Origin: an uncultured Oscillospiraceae bacterium
GTDB taxonomy: Bacteria > Bacillota > Clostridia > Oscillospirales > Ruminococcaceae
Assembly: GCA_910589145.1 (NCBI GenBank)
Contig: CAJUSD010000055.1
Coordinates: 1-15,593, forward strand
Direction of reading: 5' to 3'
DNA length: 15,593 bases
Positions 1-5,433 of this stretch are shown here, piece by piece (position 1 is the stretch's first letter; each line of letters begins with the position of its first letter). The position numbers and the translations under genes were made by a program. Below the pieces are notes generated by a model. The model ran no database searches and was not told where the DNA came from. It saw only the letters and a program-made list of their open reading frames with translations.

Positions 1-16
1 GTATTTCTTTGGCTAG

Positions 17-148
17 CTAGGTAATGTTCCAGCTTACCAGGGCCGCGCGGGTGATCAGGCTCGCCGCCAAGATCCGGTATATTAGCATAATTCCTACGAA
101 TGTTGTTACCGCCAGGAATATGTATTTGAATTCTTTGCTTGGTTTCAT
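17..148 (-). CDS. 43-aa single-pass membrane peptide, function unknown
   Basis: A short reading frame starts at ATG (148-146) and runs to TAG (19-17). Its ribosome binding site AGGAGA lies inside the last codons of the upstream helix-turn-helix gene, whose stop is only 7 nt before this ATG, so the two are probably co-transcribed and translationally coupled. The product has a charged start (MKPSKEFK), then one hydrophobic segment over about residues 8-30, then a short tail. I do not recognise the family. The tight spacing and good RBS are the main support for this being a real gene; codon-level evidence is not possible at this length. Confidence 0.5.
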   Translation of the reverse strand: MKPSKEFKYIFLAVTTFVGIMLIYRILAASLITRAALVSWNIT

Positions 149-155
149 TGGTTTT

Positions 156-392
156 TCAATACTTTCTCCTATTTAAAGGCTGTTGTGAGACATTATGTAG
201 CACTGCCATTTTTCGGGCTAGTGTGGCTTTGCTGATGTAGTCGCCCTTATGTATTCCCAGACTACGGGTTACAGTTGCAGAAGATACTCCCCACCATTTC
301 GAGATATCTGTTAATGTTAAAACTTCTTTTTCTGGAAATGCTTCCATTATCCTTGATAGGTTATCCCGGTAATACTCGGTTTCTCTGGGCAT
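156..392 (-). CDS. Small helix-turn-helix DNA-binding protein (78 aa)
   Basis: The ATG at 392-390 is preceded by GGAGGAT at good spacing. The product begins with a basic/aromatic stretch (ETEYYRDNLSRIMEAFP) followed by a helix-turn-helix at about residues 27-46 (LTDISKWWGVSSATVTRSLG), then a basic tail ending RRKY. Small proteins of this layout are common in clostridial phages and integrative elements and are thought to act as transcription factors; that family link is from memory. It is followed at 7 nt by the 43-aa membrane peptide gene. An AT-rich box reading TATAAT on the minus strand (430-425) could be its -10 element, but no convincing -35 accompanies it. Whether it regulates the neighbouring membrane-protein cassettes cannot be seen. 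Confidence 0.75.
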   Translation of the reverse strand: MPRETEYYRDNLSRIMEAFPEKEVLTLTDISKWWGVSSATVTRSLGIHKGDYISKATLARKMAVLHNVSQQPLNRRKY

Positions 393-622
393 GGCTTTTT
401 ATCCTCCGTTTTTTATCTTTTAAAATTATATTTGAGTTAATGACTGCCTTTTTCTGTATAAGGAGTTCCGTTTAATTTACCTTCATTGCAAATCATTCTG
501 TGTGTTTTCCTGTGTAGAATAACTTGTTTTTTTATGGGTGGTGTGGTAGGATTAAGGGGAAAAATCGTTGTTGGGGGGAAAGGAGCACTTCCTTCGGGTT
601 ATTTTTTGAGGAGTGGTTTATA
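393..622. other. Intergenic stretch without a convincing gene
   Basis: This 230-base gap separates the leftward helix-turn-helix gene from the repeated-leader block. It contains a G-rich run followed by a short 5-bp stem (AAGGA/TCCTT near 581-596) and a run of T at 602-607, which may be a weak terminator. I see no supported gene in it. Confidence 0.3.
603..619 (+). repeat. 17-bp fragment of the repeated leader (third, partial copy)
   Basis: The sequence TTTTTGAGGAGTGGTTT here is identical to 998-1014, the ribosome-binding end of the complete leader copy at 926-1010. As in the full copies it is followed after a few bases by an ATG (623-625). That ATG opens only a 25-codon frame (to TAA at 698-700, product MPNISVDPGIVN... 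ending FYD), which overlaps the end of a leftward frame, so it may be the broken start of a lost gene. The rest of the leader is missing upstream. Confidence 0.6.
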
Positions 623-676
623 ATGCCTAATATTAGTGTTGATCCAGGTATAGTAAATGGCACTATTTTCATAGTT

Positions 677-892
677 TTAAGAACAATATTTTATGATTAA
701 AAATAAATAAGAGAGAAGCTTGGGTAGAAAATAAATCAATGGAAATTGAAGACAAAAAATAACAGGTATTGTCCAAGGTCTACCAGGAAAGTTTCTTGCT
801 AGTTTAAAGCTAAATATAAACAAATTACACAATAAAGCAATTAGCCCAAAAGTAAAGCCAAATCTTATAGCTTCTGAAAACATTTCCATCAT
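677..892 (-). CDS. 71-aa hydrophobic membrane protein, function unknown
   Basis: A leftward frame starts at ATG (892-890); a second ATG follows directly and another lies at codon 4. Upstream there is only a modest ribosome binding site (AGAAAGG). The product is very hydrophobic, with two likely transmembrane segments at about residues 12-32 and 42-67 separated by a short basic loop (KLARNFPGRPW). It lies divergent to the 193-aa membrane protein gene at 1018, with the repeated leader between them; the unrelated 1686-2012 gene occupies the same place in the second pair, and this positional parallel is the best argument that it is real. I do not recognise the family. The 3' end overlaps a 25-codon frame on the other strand. 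Confidence 0.45.
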   Translation of the reverse strand: MMEMFSEAIRFGFTFGLIALLCNLFIFSFKLARNFPGRPWTIPVIFCLQFPLIYFLPKLLSYLFLIIKYCS

Positions 893-925
893 AAAAAATT
901 AAACCTTTCTGTGTATTTTCGTTTG

Positions 926-1010
926 TTTTAGGTTGTCCCTAGTTAAGAAGAGAATAAGGAGATGATAGACAGACCAGTTTTTATTGAGGCTATATTATTT
1001 TTGAGGAGTG
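926..1010 (+). repeat. 85-bp repeated divergent leader, copy 1
   Basis: This segment matches 2036-2120 with a single mismatch (T at 933, C at 2043); 934-1010 is identical over 77 bp. It fills the space between two divergent membrane-protein genes and ends with the GAGGAG ribosome binding site of the 1018 gene. Similarity stops right at the start of the coding region on the right and shortly before the leftward gene on the left. It presumably carries promoter or RNA-level control for one or both genes, but I could not identify a clear -35/-10 pair. It also contains an open frame starting at ATG 962 that runs across the start of the 1018 gene. Confidence 0.9.
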
Positions 1011-1017
1011 GTTTGTT

Positions 1018-1599
1018 ATGTCTAGTACAGTTGCCGAAATTTTTATAGCGCTTGTTGCTGCTTTAATTACCGCCTTAGCTACATACCACACATTCTATTT
1101 AGAAAAATCTATACAAATGAAGGAAAATAGACTAACCCAATTTTATTATCCAGCTTTAAAAATATTAAAGAAATATATTGGACGAAACATTAGTACACCA
1201 GAAGCTCAAAAAGATTTGCAAGAGCTAATAAACCTCGCAGAAAATCAAGAAATAATGTTGGATAACGAAACTAAATGTGCAATTTGTAATTTTCAATCCG
1301 CATATAAAAGGAATAGATCTAACGCAAAAAAAACTTGGTGTTTATGTTACGAGTGTAAATCAGTAAATGATTTTGACAAACAAAAGGCTTTTGATAAATT
1401 ATATAGAATCATAAGAATAAATTGTTTCTATTTGGGAGAATCCATTAACTGGTCAACGAAGAATATAAGGCCAAATAATGCAATAGATAAATCCTGGATG
1501 AAAAAGAAAAAAAGGGAAAAAGCCCGAACTGGATGTTTACTATATGTAGCGATAGCCGGGCTTTTTGTTTCATTGTGGTTTTTAGCAAAATATATATAA
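1018..1599 (+). CDS. 193-aa two-TM protein with a cysteine cluster, function unknown
   Basis: The ATG at 1018 follows GAGGAG at 9-nt spacing, supplied by the repeated leader. The product has a transmembrane segment near residues 5-24, a soluble middle of about 145 residues, and a second transmembrane segment near 172-190 preceded by a very basic stretch (MKKKKREKAR). The middle begins with an ENRLTQFYYPALKIL motif, reminiscent of other membrane-tethered proteins with an FYxPL motif, and holds a cysteine cluster: C87-x2-C90, then C108-x-C110-x2-C113, with C136 further on. Such spacing could bind a metal, but it is not a classic zinc ribbon. Both ends are anchored, so the middle faces one side of the membrane. 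No family is recognised. Codon use is AT-rich, like the rest of the accessory block. Confidence 0.75.
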   Translation: MSSTVAEIFIALVAALITALATYHTFYLEKSIQMKENRLTQFYYPALKILKKYIGRNISTPEAQKDLQELINLAENQEIMLDNETKCAICNFQSAYKRNRSNAKKTWCLCYECKSVNDFDKQKAFDKLYRIIRINCFYLGESINWSTKNIRPNNAIDKSWMKKKKREKARTGCLLYVAIAGLFVSLWFLAKYI

Positions 1600-1685
1600 A
1601 CTAATAACCTTATCCGAAAAATTTTTCTAAAACTTTAACTAGGGGAAGTTAGCATAATCACCTACGCTTCTTAGAATTCATCATA

Positions 1686-2012
1686 TTAGCATACCCTCCA
1701 AATTTCATATGCACTGGATAAACAGTACATAAATAAATGAATTGAAATAGAAGAAACAACAATAGAAAGAACAACAAGCAGAAAACACACATACCGAAAT
1801 CCCAGTATCTTTAAACAACTGTCCGATTCGAGAGAAGTGAAAAAACAAATCATTTTCGAGATTGCAGCCAAAGTGACAAAAGAAGAAGGCAGATAAACCA
1901 GGATCTCCAAAAGAATCGAAGCGATCAAGGCTTCATGATATAATAAAAACGCAATTAAAGCACTCAGAAAAACATAAAATATCAGAATACCGAAAAAATA
2001 TAAAGCATTCAT
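1686..2012 (-). CDS. 108-aa polytopic membrane protein, function unknown
   Basis: The ATG at 2012-2010 is preceded by a good ribosome binding site (GAAAGAGGTG). The product is almost wholly hydrophobic, with perhaps three or four membrane segments: about residues 4-24, 28-50 and 71-97, with a polar Ser/Asp/Glu patch between the last two (SLESDSC). It is unlike the 71-aa protein at 677-892, yet occupies the same position relative to the repeated leader: divergent from a rightward membrane-protein gene. I do not recognise the family. A role paired with the 2128 gene product, for example as a partner or antagonist, is only inference from the divergent arrangement. Confidence 0.55.
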   Translation of the reverse strand: MNALYFFGILIFYVFLSALIAFLLYHEALIASILLEILVYLPSSFVTLAAISKMICFFTSLESDSCLKILGFRYVCFLLVVLSIVVSSISIHLFMYCLSSAYEIWRVC

Positions 2013-2035
2013 GGTATAAGCACCTCTTTCCTTTA

Positions 2036-2120
2036 TTTTAGGCTGTCCCTAGTTAAGAAGAGAATAAGGAGATGATAGACAGACCAGTTTTTATTGAGGC
2101 TATATTATTTTTGAGGAGTG
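2036..2120 (+). repeat. 85-bp repeated divergent leader, copy 2
   Basis: This is the second copy of the leader at 926-1010, offset by exactly 1110 bp and differing at one base. It again lies between a leftward and a rightward membrane-protein gene and provides the GAGGAG site for the gene starting at 2128. After the shared GAGTG the two copies diverge (GTTTGTT versus TATTATT before the ATG). The near-identity between genes that are themselves unrelated indicates recent duplication, or gene conversion, or selection on the leader DNA or RNA. Confidence 0.9.
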
Positions 2121-2127
2121 TATTATT

Positions 2128-2667
2128 ATGTCATTTGAACTCACCCCGTATTTTTGGAAAACCATAGTTCCTACAATTTTAAAGATTATCGCCCCCATAT
2201 TCATTTTGGTAATCATTTTTCTGATTATCAAGGTTATTATTTCTCATGTGGTTCAAAAGCGAACGCCGAGAATACTTCTAGAAACTTTATTAACAATCAT
2301 TTTTCTTGTAGCACTTGTACTTATCGGCGGTCCAGCAACACAAGCTGTACTGAAAACAATAAAATATGTTCCGCCGGATTATGACATTACATCTTCTTCC
2401 AGTTCCAGCCTCAGTTCCAAAAGTGGATACAAGGAAGAAGACAAAGAAAGCCAGCGCGATAAGGAATCTCAAAATTCTTCTAGCAATAGCCAGGAGCAAG
2501 ATGAGGAGCCATTCCAAAATCCCAATGATGTACCATATACTATGTTTAAGAATTGGGCAGATAGTGTCTGGCTTGAAAAACACCCTGAAAGCACATTGAA
2601 AGAAGAAGAATATAAAGAGTATTTCCAAGCAGCACTAGAATTTTGGAACAAACTATATGGTAACTGA
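2128..2667 (+). CDS. 179-aa membrane protein with acidic, serine-rich tail, function unknown
   Basis: The ATG at 2128 uses the GAGGAG site from the repeated leader. The N-terminal half is membrane-embedded, with two segments at about residues 13-39 and 48-69 separated by a short basic loop (HVVQKRTPR). The second half is soluble: a low-complexity linker rich in Ser, Glu and Lys at about 88-127, then an acidic region ending in a compact aromatic part (FKNWADSVWLEKHPES... EFWNKLYGN). The family is not recognised, and the protein shares no visible similarity with the 193-aa product of the other pair beyond being membrane-anchored. A hairpin terminator follows 21 nt after the stop. Confidence 0.7.
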   Translation: MSFELTPYFWKTIVPTILKIIAPIFILVIIFLIIKVIISHVVQKRTPRILLETLLTIIFLVALVLIGGPATQAVLKTIKYVPPDYDITSSSSSSLSSKSGYKEEDKESQRDKESQNSSSNSQEQDEEPFQNPNDVPYTMFKNWADSVWLEKHPESTLKEEEYKEYFQAALEFWNKLYGN

Positions 2668-2688
2668 CAATAATTCCTACTTAGCAGT

Positions 2689-2717
2689 AGAGGGGCTTTC
2701 CTCCCCTCTGTGCTTTT
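2689..2717 (+). terminator. Rho-independent terminator after the 179-aa membrane protein
   Basis: A perfect 7-bp stem AGAGGGG (2689-2695) / CCCCTCT (2703-2709) with a 7-nt loop is followed by GTGCTTTTCC. The T-run is short, so termination may be partial. It closes the repeated-leader block before the regulator/integrase unit. Confidence 0.65.
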
Positions 2718-2756
2718 CCATTTATTTCCCAGTTGCTGGGATGATTTTATTATAGT

Positions 2757-2809
2757 CCATAGGTCAATATAAAGTCAAGAGTATATTGACAAAATATATC
2801 AACCTATGG
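2757..2809. promoter_or_regulatory. Nested inverted repeats, likely operator of the ribbon-helix-helix gene
   Basis: Two nested perfect inverted repeats surround the promoter of the next gene: CCATAGGT (2757-2764) with ACCTATGG (2802-2809), and GTCAATATA (2763-2771) with TATATTGAC (2782-2790). GTCAA-type pentamers occur at 2763, 2774 and (inverted) 2786, about one helical turn apart. The inner arm overlaps the -35 box and the outer arm reaches the -10 box, so a protein bound here would block transcription. Autoregulation by the adjacent ribbon-helix-helix protein is the natural inference. Confidence 0.65.
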
Positions 2810-2814
2810 ATAAT
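2786..2814 (+). promoter_or_regulatory. Sigma-70-type promoter for the regulator/integrase unit
   Basis: A consensus -35 TTGACA (2786-2791) and a near-consensus -10 GATAAT (2809-2814) are separated by exactly 17 bp, with the ATG at 2832 shortly downstream. The leader would be only about 12 nt. Confidence 0.85.
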
Positions 2815-2831
2815 AGAAAGGAGAAACAAAC

Positions 2832-3143
2832 ATGCCAACTCAAAAACCACAATACACTATTATCCTTGATGACGAACTACTCAAAAAAGTTGATGATTTC
2901 CAATTTAACAACCGGTACAGAAGCCGTTCATCCGCAACAGTGGAACTAATTAAAATCGCTATGCAGACCCTTGAAGGAAAGGAACCCGAAGAACCACAAA
3001 AAAATAAGCCCGCACTAAGCGAGCAGGAGGAAAACTTGCTTGCACTCTATCGCCAACTGGACGAAAAGAGGCAGGAAGAAGTAATGGAATTTGCTGATTT
3101 TAAGAGAGCTAAAAATAAAAATACCCCCCCCCAAGAGATTTAG
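2832..3143 (+). CDS. Ribbon-helix-helix regulator with a repressor-like C-terminal tail (103 aa)
   Basis: The ATG follows AAAGGAG at 8 nt. Residues about 6-47 look like a ribbon-helix-helix (Arc/MetJ/CopG-type) domain: a beta strand (QYTIILDDELLKKVDDF), a basic turn (NNRYRSRSSA) and a helix (TVELIKIAMQTL). Residues about 62-90 (LSEQEENLLALYRQLDEKRQ...) resemble the tail often found at the end of phage-type Cro/C1 repressors in Clostridia, here joined to a ribbon-helix-helix head. Its place just before the integrase is where many elements carry an excisionase or regulator, so it may control integrase expression and perhaps excision. Nested inverted repeats over its promoter suggest autoregulation. 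A run of nine C (3124-3132) near the 3' end would alter only the last few residues if it slipped by insertion. Confidence 0.8.
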   Translation: MPTQKPQYTIILDDELLKKVDDFQFNNRYRSRSSATVELIKIAMQTLEGKEPEEPQKNKPALSEQEENLLALYRQLDEKRQEEVMEFADFKRAKNKNTPPQEI

Positions 3144-3229
3144 CTCTACAAAAGCAAAAATAAATTATTATTTATCAATTTTTCCGTTGTTTTCCATCTG
3201 TGCGCTTAACTTTCAAAGGAGTAGTGACA

Positions 3230-4360
3230 ATGGAAAACATTATAGTATCATGTAAAAAATGCAAGAAAGAAGTCCCAGCAGAAAGCTACTATTGTATGTG
3301 GTGCGGTGCGCCTGTCAGGAAAAATCCAAAGAAAAAGATGTACCAGCGGCCGGATGGACTGTATGAGAAAATTCTAACTATTAACCATAAACGAATTGCG
3401 TTCAGGGGAAAGACGGAAGCAGAGGTAAACCGGAAGATTTTGAATTACCACGAAGCCGAGGAAAAAGGGCCGCTGCTTTCAGATGTAGCTTGGGAGTGGA
3501 GAGAAGAACATTTTAAAAACATAACATACGGTACAAGGCAAAGTTATACAAAGCCATTTAAAAGAATACTGGAATATTTCGACGGACAATATATAAAAGA
3601 CATTGCTCCATCCGAAATTGATAAATTTATAAAGTATCTTTCACTGGATCAGCACTTAGCGTACGGTACAGTATGTATCCCTCTTTCTGTTTTACGAATG
3701 ATTTTTAATTATGCGGTTCTGAACGATATCCTTCCATATAATCCTACCGAAAGCGTTACAATACCAAAGGGATTAAAAAAGACAAAAAGAAGGGCTCCAA
3801 CAGAGCAGGAGATTAAGGTCGTTAAAGAAAGCATAGGAAAACCTTTCGGATTGTTTTATTTTTTTGTACTTTATACGGGTTGTCGAAGGGGAGAAGTCCT
3901 CGCACTCCAATTTAAAGATATTGATTACACAAATAAAGTAATACATATCACAAAATCTTTATACTTTACATCAAGAACGTCAGAACTAAAAGGAACCAAA
4001 ACAGAATCAGGAAAACGGGATGTACCACTTTTGGATGTGTTACGTGATAAACTTCCAAAAGGAAAACCAAATGAATTTTTGTTTGGAGGAAAACAACCAT
4101 TAAGCAGAGCGCGCTATGTAATGGCCTTCAAAAAATATCAGAAAGAAACAGGTTTAGAGATTACTCCCCATAATCTCCGGCACGGATACGCCACAATTTT
4201 ATATGATGCCGGGATAGACATTAAAACCGCTCAAAGGCTCCTGGGACATGCAAACTATCAAATTACAATGGACACCTATACACATATATCTATTTCCAGA
4301 GCTCAAAAGGATGCAGAAAAGCTAAACGAATTCACGCAAACTGCACAAAATAATAAATAA
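3230..4360 (+). CDS. int: Tyrosine site-specific recombinase (integrase) with N-terminal zinc ribbon
   Basis: I chose ATG 3230 because AAAGGAG (3215-3221) sits 8 nt before it; an in-frame GTG at 3200 has no such site. The 376-aa product begins with a short zinc ribbon (C8-x2-C11 and C22-x2-C25), then a beta-rich arm-binding-like region (about 40-75, YQRPDGLYEKILTINHKR), a core-binding SAM-like domain (about 80-180) and the catalytic domain (about 190-365). The catalytic residues are all visible: R219 in TGCRRGE, K257 in the beta-hairpin GTKTESGKR, H314 and R317 in HNLRHG, H340 in LLGHANYQ and the nucleophile Y350 in DTYTH. It should integrate and excise the element by strand exchange with a 3'-phosphotyrosine intermediate. 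The enzyme looks intact. It lies 86 bp after the ribbon-helix-helix gene, probably in the same transcript. Confidence 0.93.
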   Translation: MENIIVSCKKCKKEVPAESYYCMWCGAPVRKNPKKKMYQRPDGLYEKILTINHKRIAFRGKTEAEVNRKILNYHEAEEKGPLLSDVAWEWREEHFKNITYGTRQSYTKPFKRILEYFDGQYIKDIAPSEIDKFIKYLSLDQHLAYGTVCIPLSVLRMIFNYAVLNDILPYNPTESVTIPKGLKKTKRRAPTEQEIKVVKESIGKPFGLFYFFVLYTGCRRGEVLALQFKDIDYTNKVIHITKSLYFTSRTSELKGTKTESGKRDVPLLDVLRDKLPKGKPNEFLFGGKQPLSRARYVMAFKKYQKETGLEITPHNLRHGYATILYDAGIDIKTAQRLLGHANYQITMDTYTHISISRAQKDAEKLNEFTQTAQNNK

Positions 4361-4584
4361 ATGGCTTAAATATGCGAAATATACAAAATAGACAAATTTG
4401 ACAATAGGGATAAGTCAATTTTTCCTGATTTTTTGTTATCTGGGAAAAAACATATACCATTTTTATTGATTTTATGGTACAATAAAGTTCAATCCGAAAG
4501 ATGATAATTTGGGAAATAATGGGTTTCGGTTTGGAGATCTGGAAGTAATTTGGTTTAACCGATAGGAGGGGTGTTTTATCGGAG
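4361..4584. other. Element/chromosome junction region
   Basis: No gene is seen. An imperfect inverted repeat, AAATTTGAC (4394-4402) and GTCAATTTT (4414-4422), carries the same TTGAC/GTCAA pentamers as the operator region before the ribbon-helix-helix gene; such sites near an integrase may be arm-type recombinase or excisionase sites. The core attachment site cannot be placed without the other end of the element. Further right is a possible promoter for the MinD-like gene. Confidence 0.4.
4475..4483 (+). promoter_or_regulatory. Possible extended -10 promoter of the MinD-like gene
   Basis: The sequence TGGTACAAT has the TG of an extended -10 element followed by TACAAT (4478-4483). No good -35 box lies 17 bp upstream, which extended -10 promoters can tolerate. 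The 5' leader to the MinD-like gene would be about 95 nt. Confidence 0.4.
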
Positions 4585-5334
4585 ATGTCAAGGAGGATGA
4601 CGCATAAGGTTTTAATTGCTTCCGGGAAGGGGGGCGTTGGAAAGTCCAGCTGTGCTGTCTTTTTGGGACATGCCTTAGCCCGTCATGGTTTCCATGTCCT
4701 TATTGTTGAGCTGGATGCAGGGCTGCGCGGCCTTGATTTGATGCTAGGCTTGGAAAGTAAGTCTGTTTATGATATGGGAGATGTGCTAAAGGGGATTTGT
4801 GATCCCTATGATGCAGTTATCCCTTGTGAGCTTCAGCCAAATCTTTCTCTGCTCTCTGCACCCTCAGGCAATTGGAGTGAATTTCATCAGGCAGACCTTG
4901 TTTGGCTTTGCAATCAGATTTCCTCTTATTATGACTGGATTTTACTGGATGCTCCTGCTGGAATAGGAAATGGATTTCGGCTGGGATTAGAGGCTGCTGA
5001 GCGTGGGCTTCTTGTTGCAACGCCTGATCCGATTTGTGTGAGGGAGGCGGCAATTGCCTCGCGGCTTTTGGAACAAAAAAAGGGATCCAATTTTTCTCAG
5101 AGATTGATTATTAACCGTGTTCGGAAATCCCCTGTTGGGGAGTCTTTACCTGATTTAGATGCAGTTATCGATCAAGTGGCTGTCCAGTTAATTGGAGTTA
5201 TACCGGAGGAACCTTCCATTCCTCAATCCGCTGCCAATGGGCTGCCATTGCCAATGAATTCTAAAGCCTTTCAACCCTTTGACAATATTGCGTGGAGGTT
5301 AGATGGGATTTACCGCCCTCTGGCCATTCAGTAA
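4585..5334 (+). CDS. MinD-type ParA-family ATPase without membrane-targeting tail
   Basis: The 249-aa product has the deviant Walker A motif SGKGGVGKSS (residues 13-22), an ELDAGLRGLDLMLG switch motif (42-55, MinD usually has DxD, here E42-L-D44) and Walker B WILLDAPAGIG (118-128), which group it with MinD, the septum-placement ATPase, more than with plasmid ParA. MinD normally ends in an amphipathic helix that anchors it to the membrane; this protein stops at about the point where that helix would begin (ending IYRPLAIQ). No minC or minE lies nearby. Its position before mgsA fits the clostridial min/rodA/mgsA neighbourhood. The start is uncertain: ATG 4585 lies 15 nt after AGGAGG (4564-4569), while ATG 4597 directly abuts another AGGAGG. 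A separate GTG at 4571 opens a 9-codon frame whose TGA overlaps ATG 4597. A diverged MinD or a MinD-like regulator are both possible. Confidence 0.8.
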   Translation: MSRRMTHKVLIASGKGGVGKSSCAVFLGHALARHGFHVLIVELDAGLRGLDLMLGLESKSVYDMGDVLKGICDPYDAVIPCELQPNLSLLSAPSGNWSEFHQADLVWLCNQISSYYDWILLDAPAGIGNGFRLGLEAAERGLLVATPDPICVREAAIASRLLEQKKGSNFSQRLIINRVRKSPVGESLPDLDAVIDQVAVQLIGVIPEEPSIPQSAANGLPLPMNSKAFQPFDNIAWRLDGIYRPLAIQ

Positions 5335-5346
5335 ACAGCGGCTTAT

Positions 5347-5372
5347 ACGCTGAAGGCAGCCTTCAGCGTTTT
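5347..5372 (+). terminator. Rho-independent terminator after the MinD-like gene
   Basis: A perfect 10-bp stem ACGCTGAAGG / CCTTCAGCGT with a 3-nt loop (CAG) is followed by TTTTCAGTGTTT. It lies 12 nt after the stop codon and separates this gene from mgsA. Confidence 0.85.
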
Positions 5373-5397
5373 CAGTGTTTCTATATATAAATATATT
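5369..5397 (+). promoter_or_regulatory. Possible promoter of mgsA
   Basis: TTTTCA (5369-5374) and TATATT (5392-5397) are 17 bp apart, just downstream of the terminator hairpin and 36 bp before the mgsA start. The -35 overlaps the T-run of the terminator. Confidence 0.4.
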
Positions 5398-5433
5398 AAT
5401 GACTTCATACTCATCAGTTAAGGAGGGACTTTT

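Larger units (their letters stand above)
1..4450. mobile_element. Right-hand part of a putative integrative element
   Basis: This stretch ends in a tyrosine integrase gene preceded by a small ribbon-helix-helix regulator, and everything to its left is AT-rich and made of small regulators and unrecognised membrane proteins. The DNA changes at roughly 4400-4580 to ordinary chromosomal genes (minD-like, mgsA, hisS, aspS) with visibly higher GC. An integrase at the very edge of an accessory block is the usual layout of integrated phages and integrative elements. No structural phage genes, relaxase or conjugation genes lie in the visible part, and the left end is outside the window, so the type of element cannot be named. 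I could not define att repeats; the right boundary is an estimate between the integrase stop and the MinD-like gene. No tRNA gene is seen at the junction. Confidence 0.5.

Noticed and set aside
2290..2628. Leftward 112-codon frame opposite the 179-aa membrane protein
   Set aside because: It is antisense to a gene with a good ribosome binding site and is composed of residues mirrored from that gene; no start context of its own.
2757..2809. CRISPR-like or iteron array before the ribbon-helix-helix gene
   Set aside because: The repeats are short inverted arms over a promoter, too few and too short for an array; an operator explains them better.
4361..4584. tRNA gene or tRNA 3' end as integration target
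   Set aside because: No cloverleaf or T-arm sequence could be found in the junction region.
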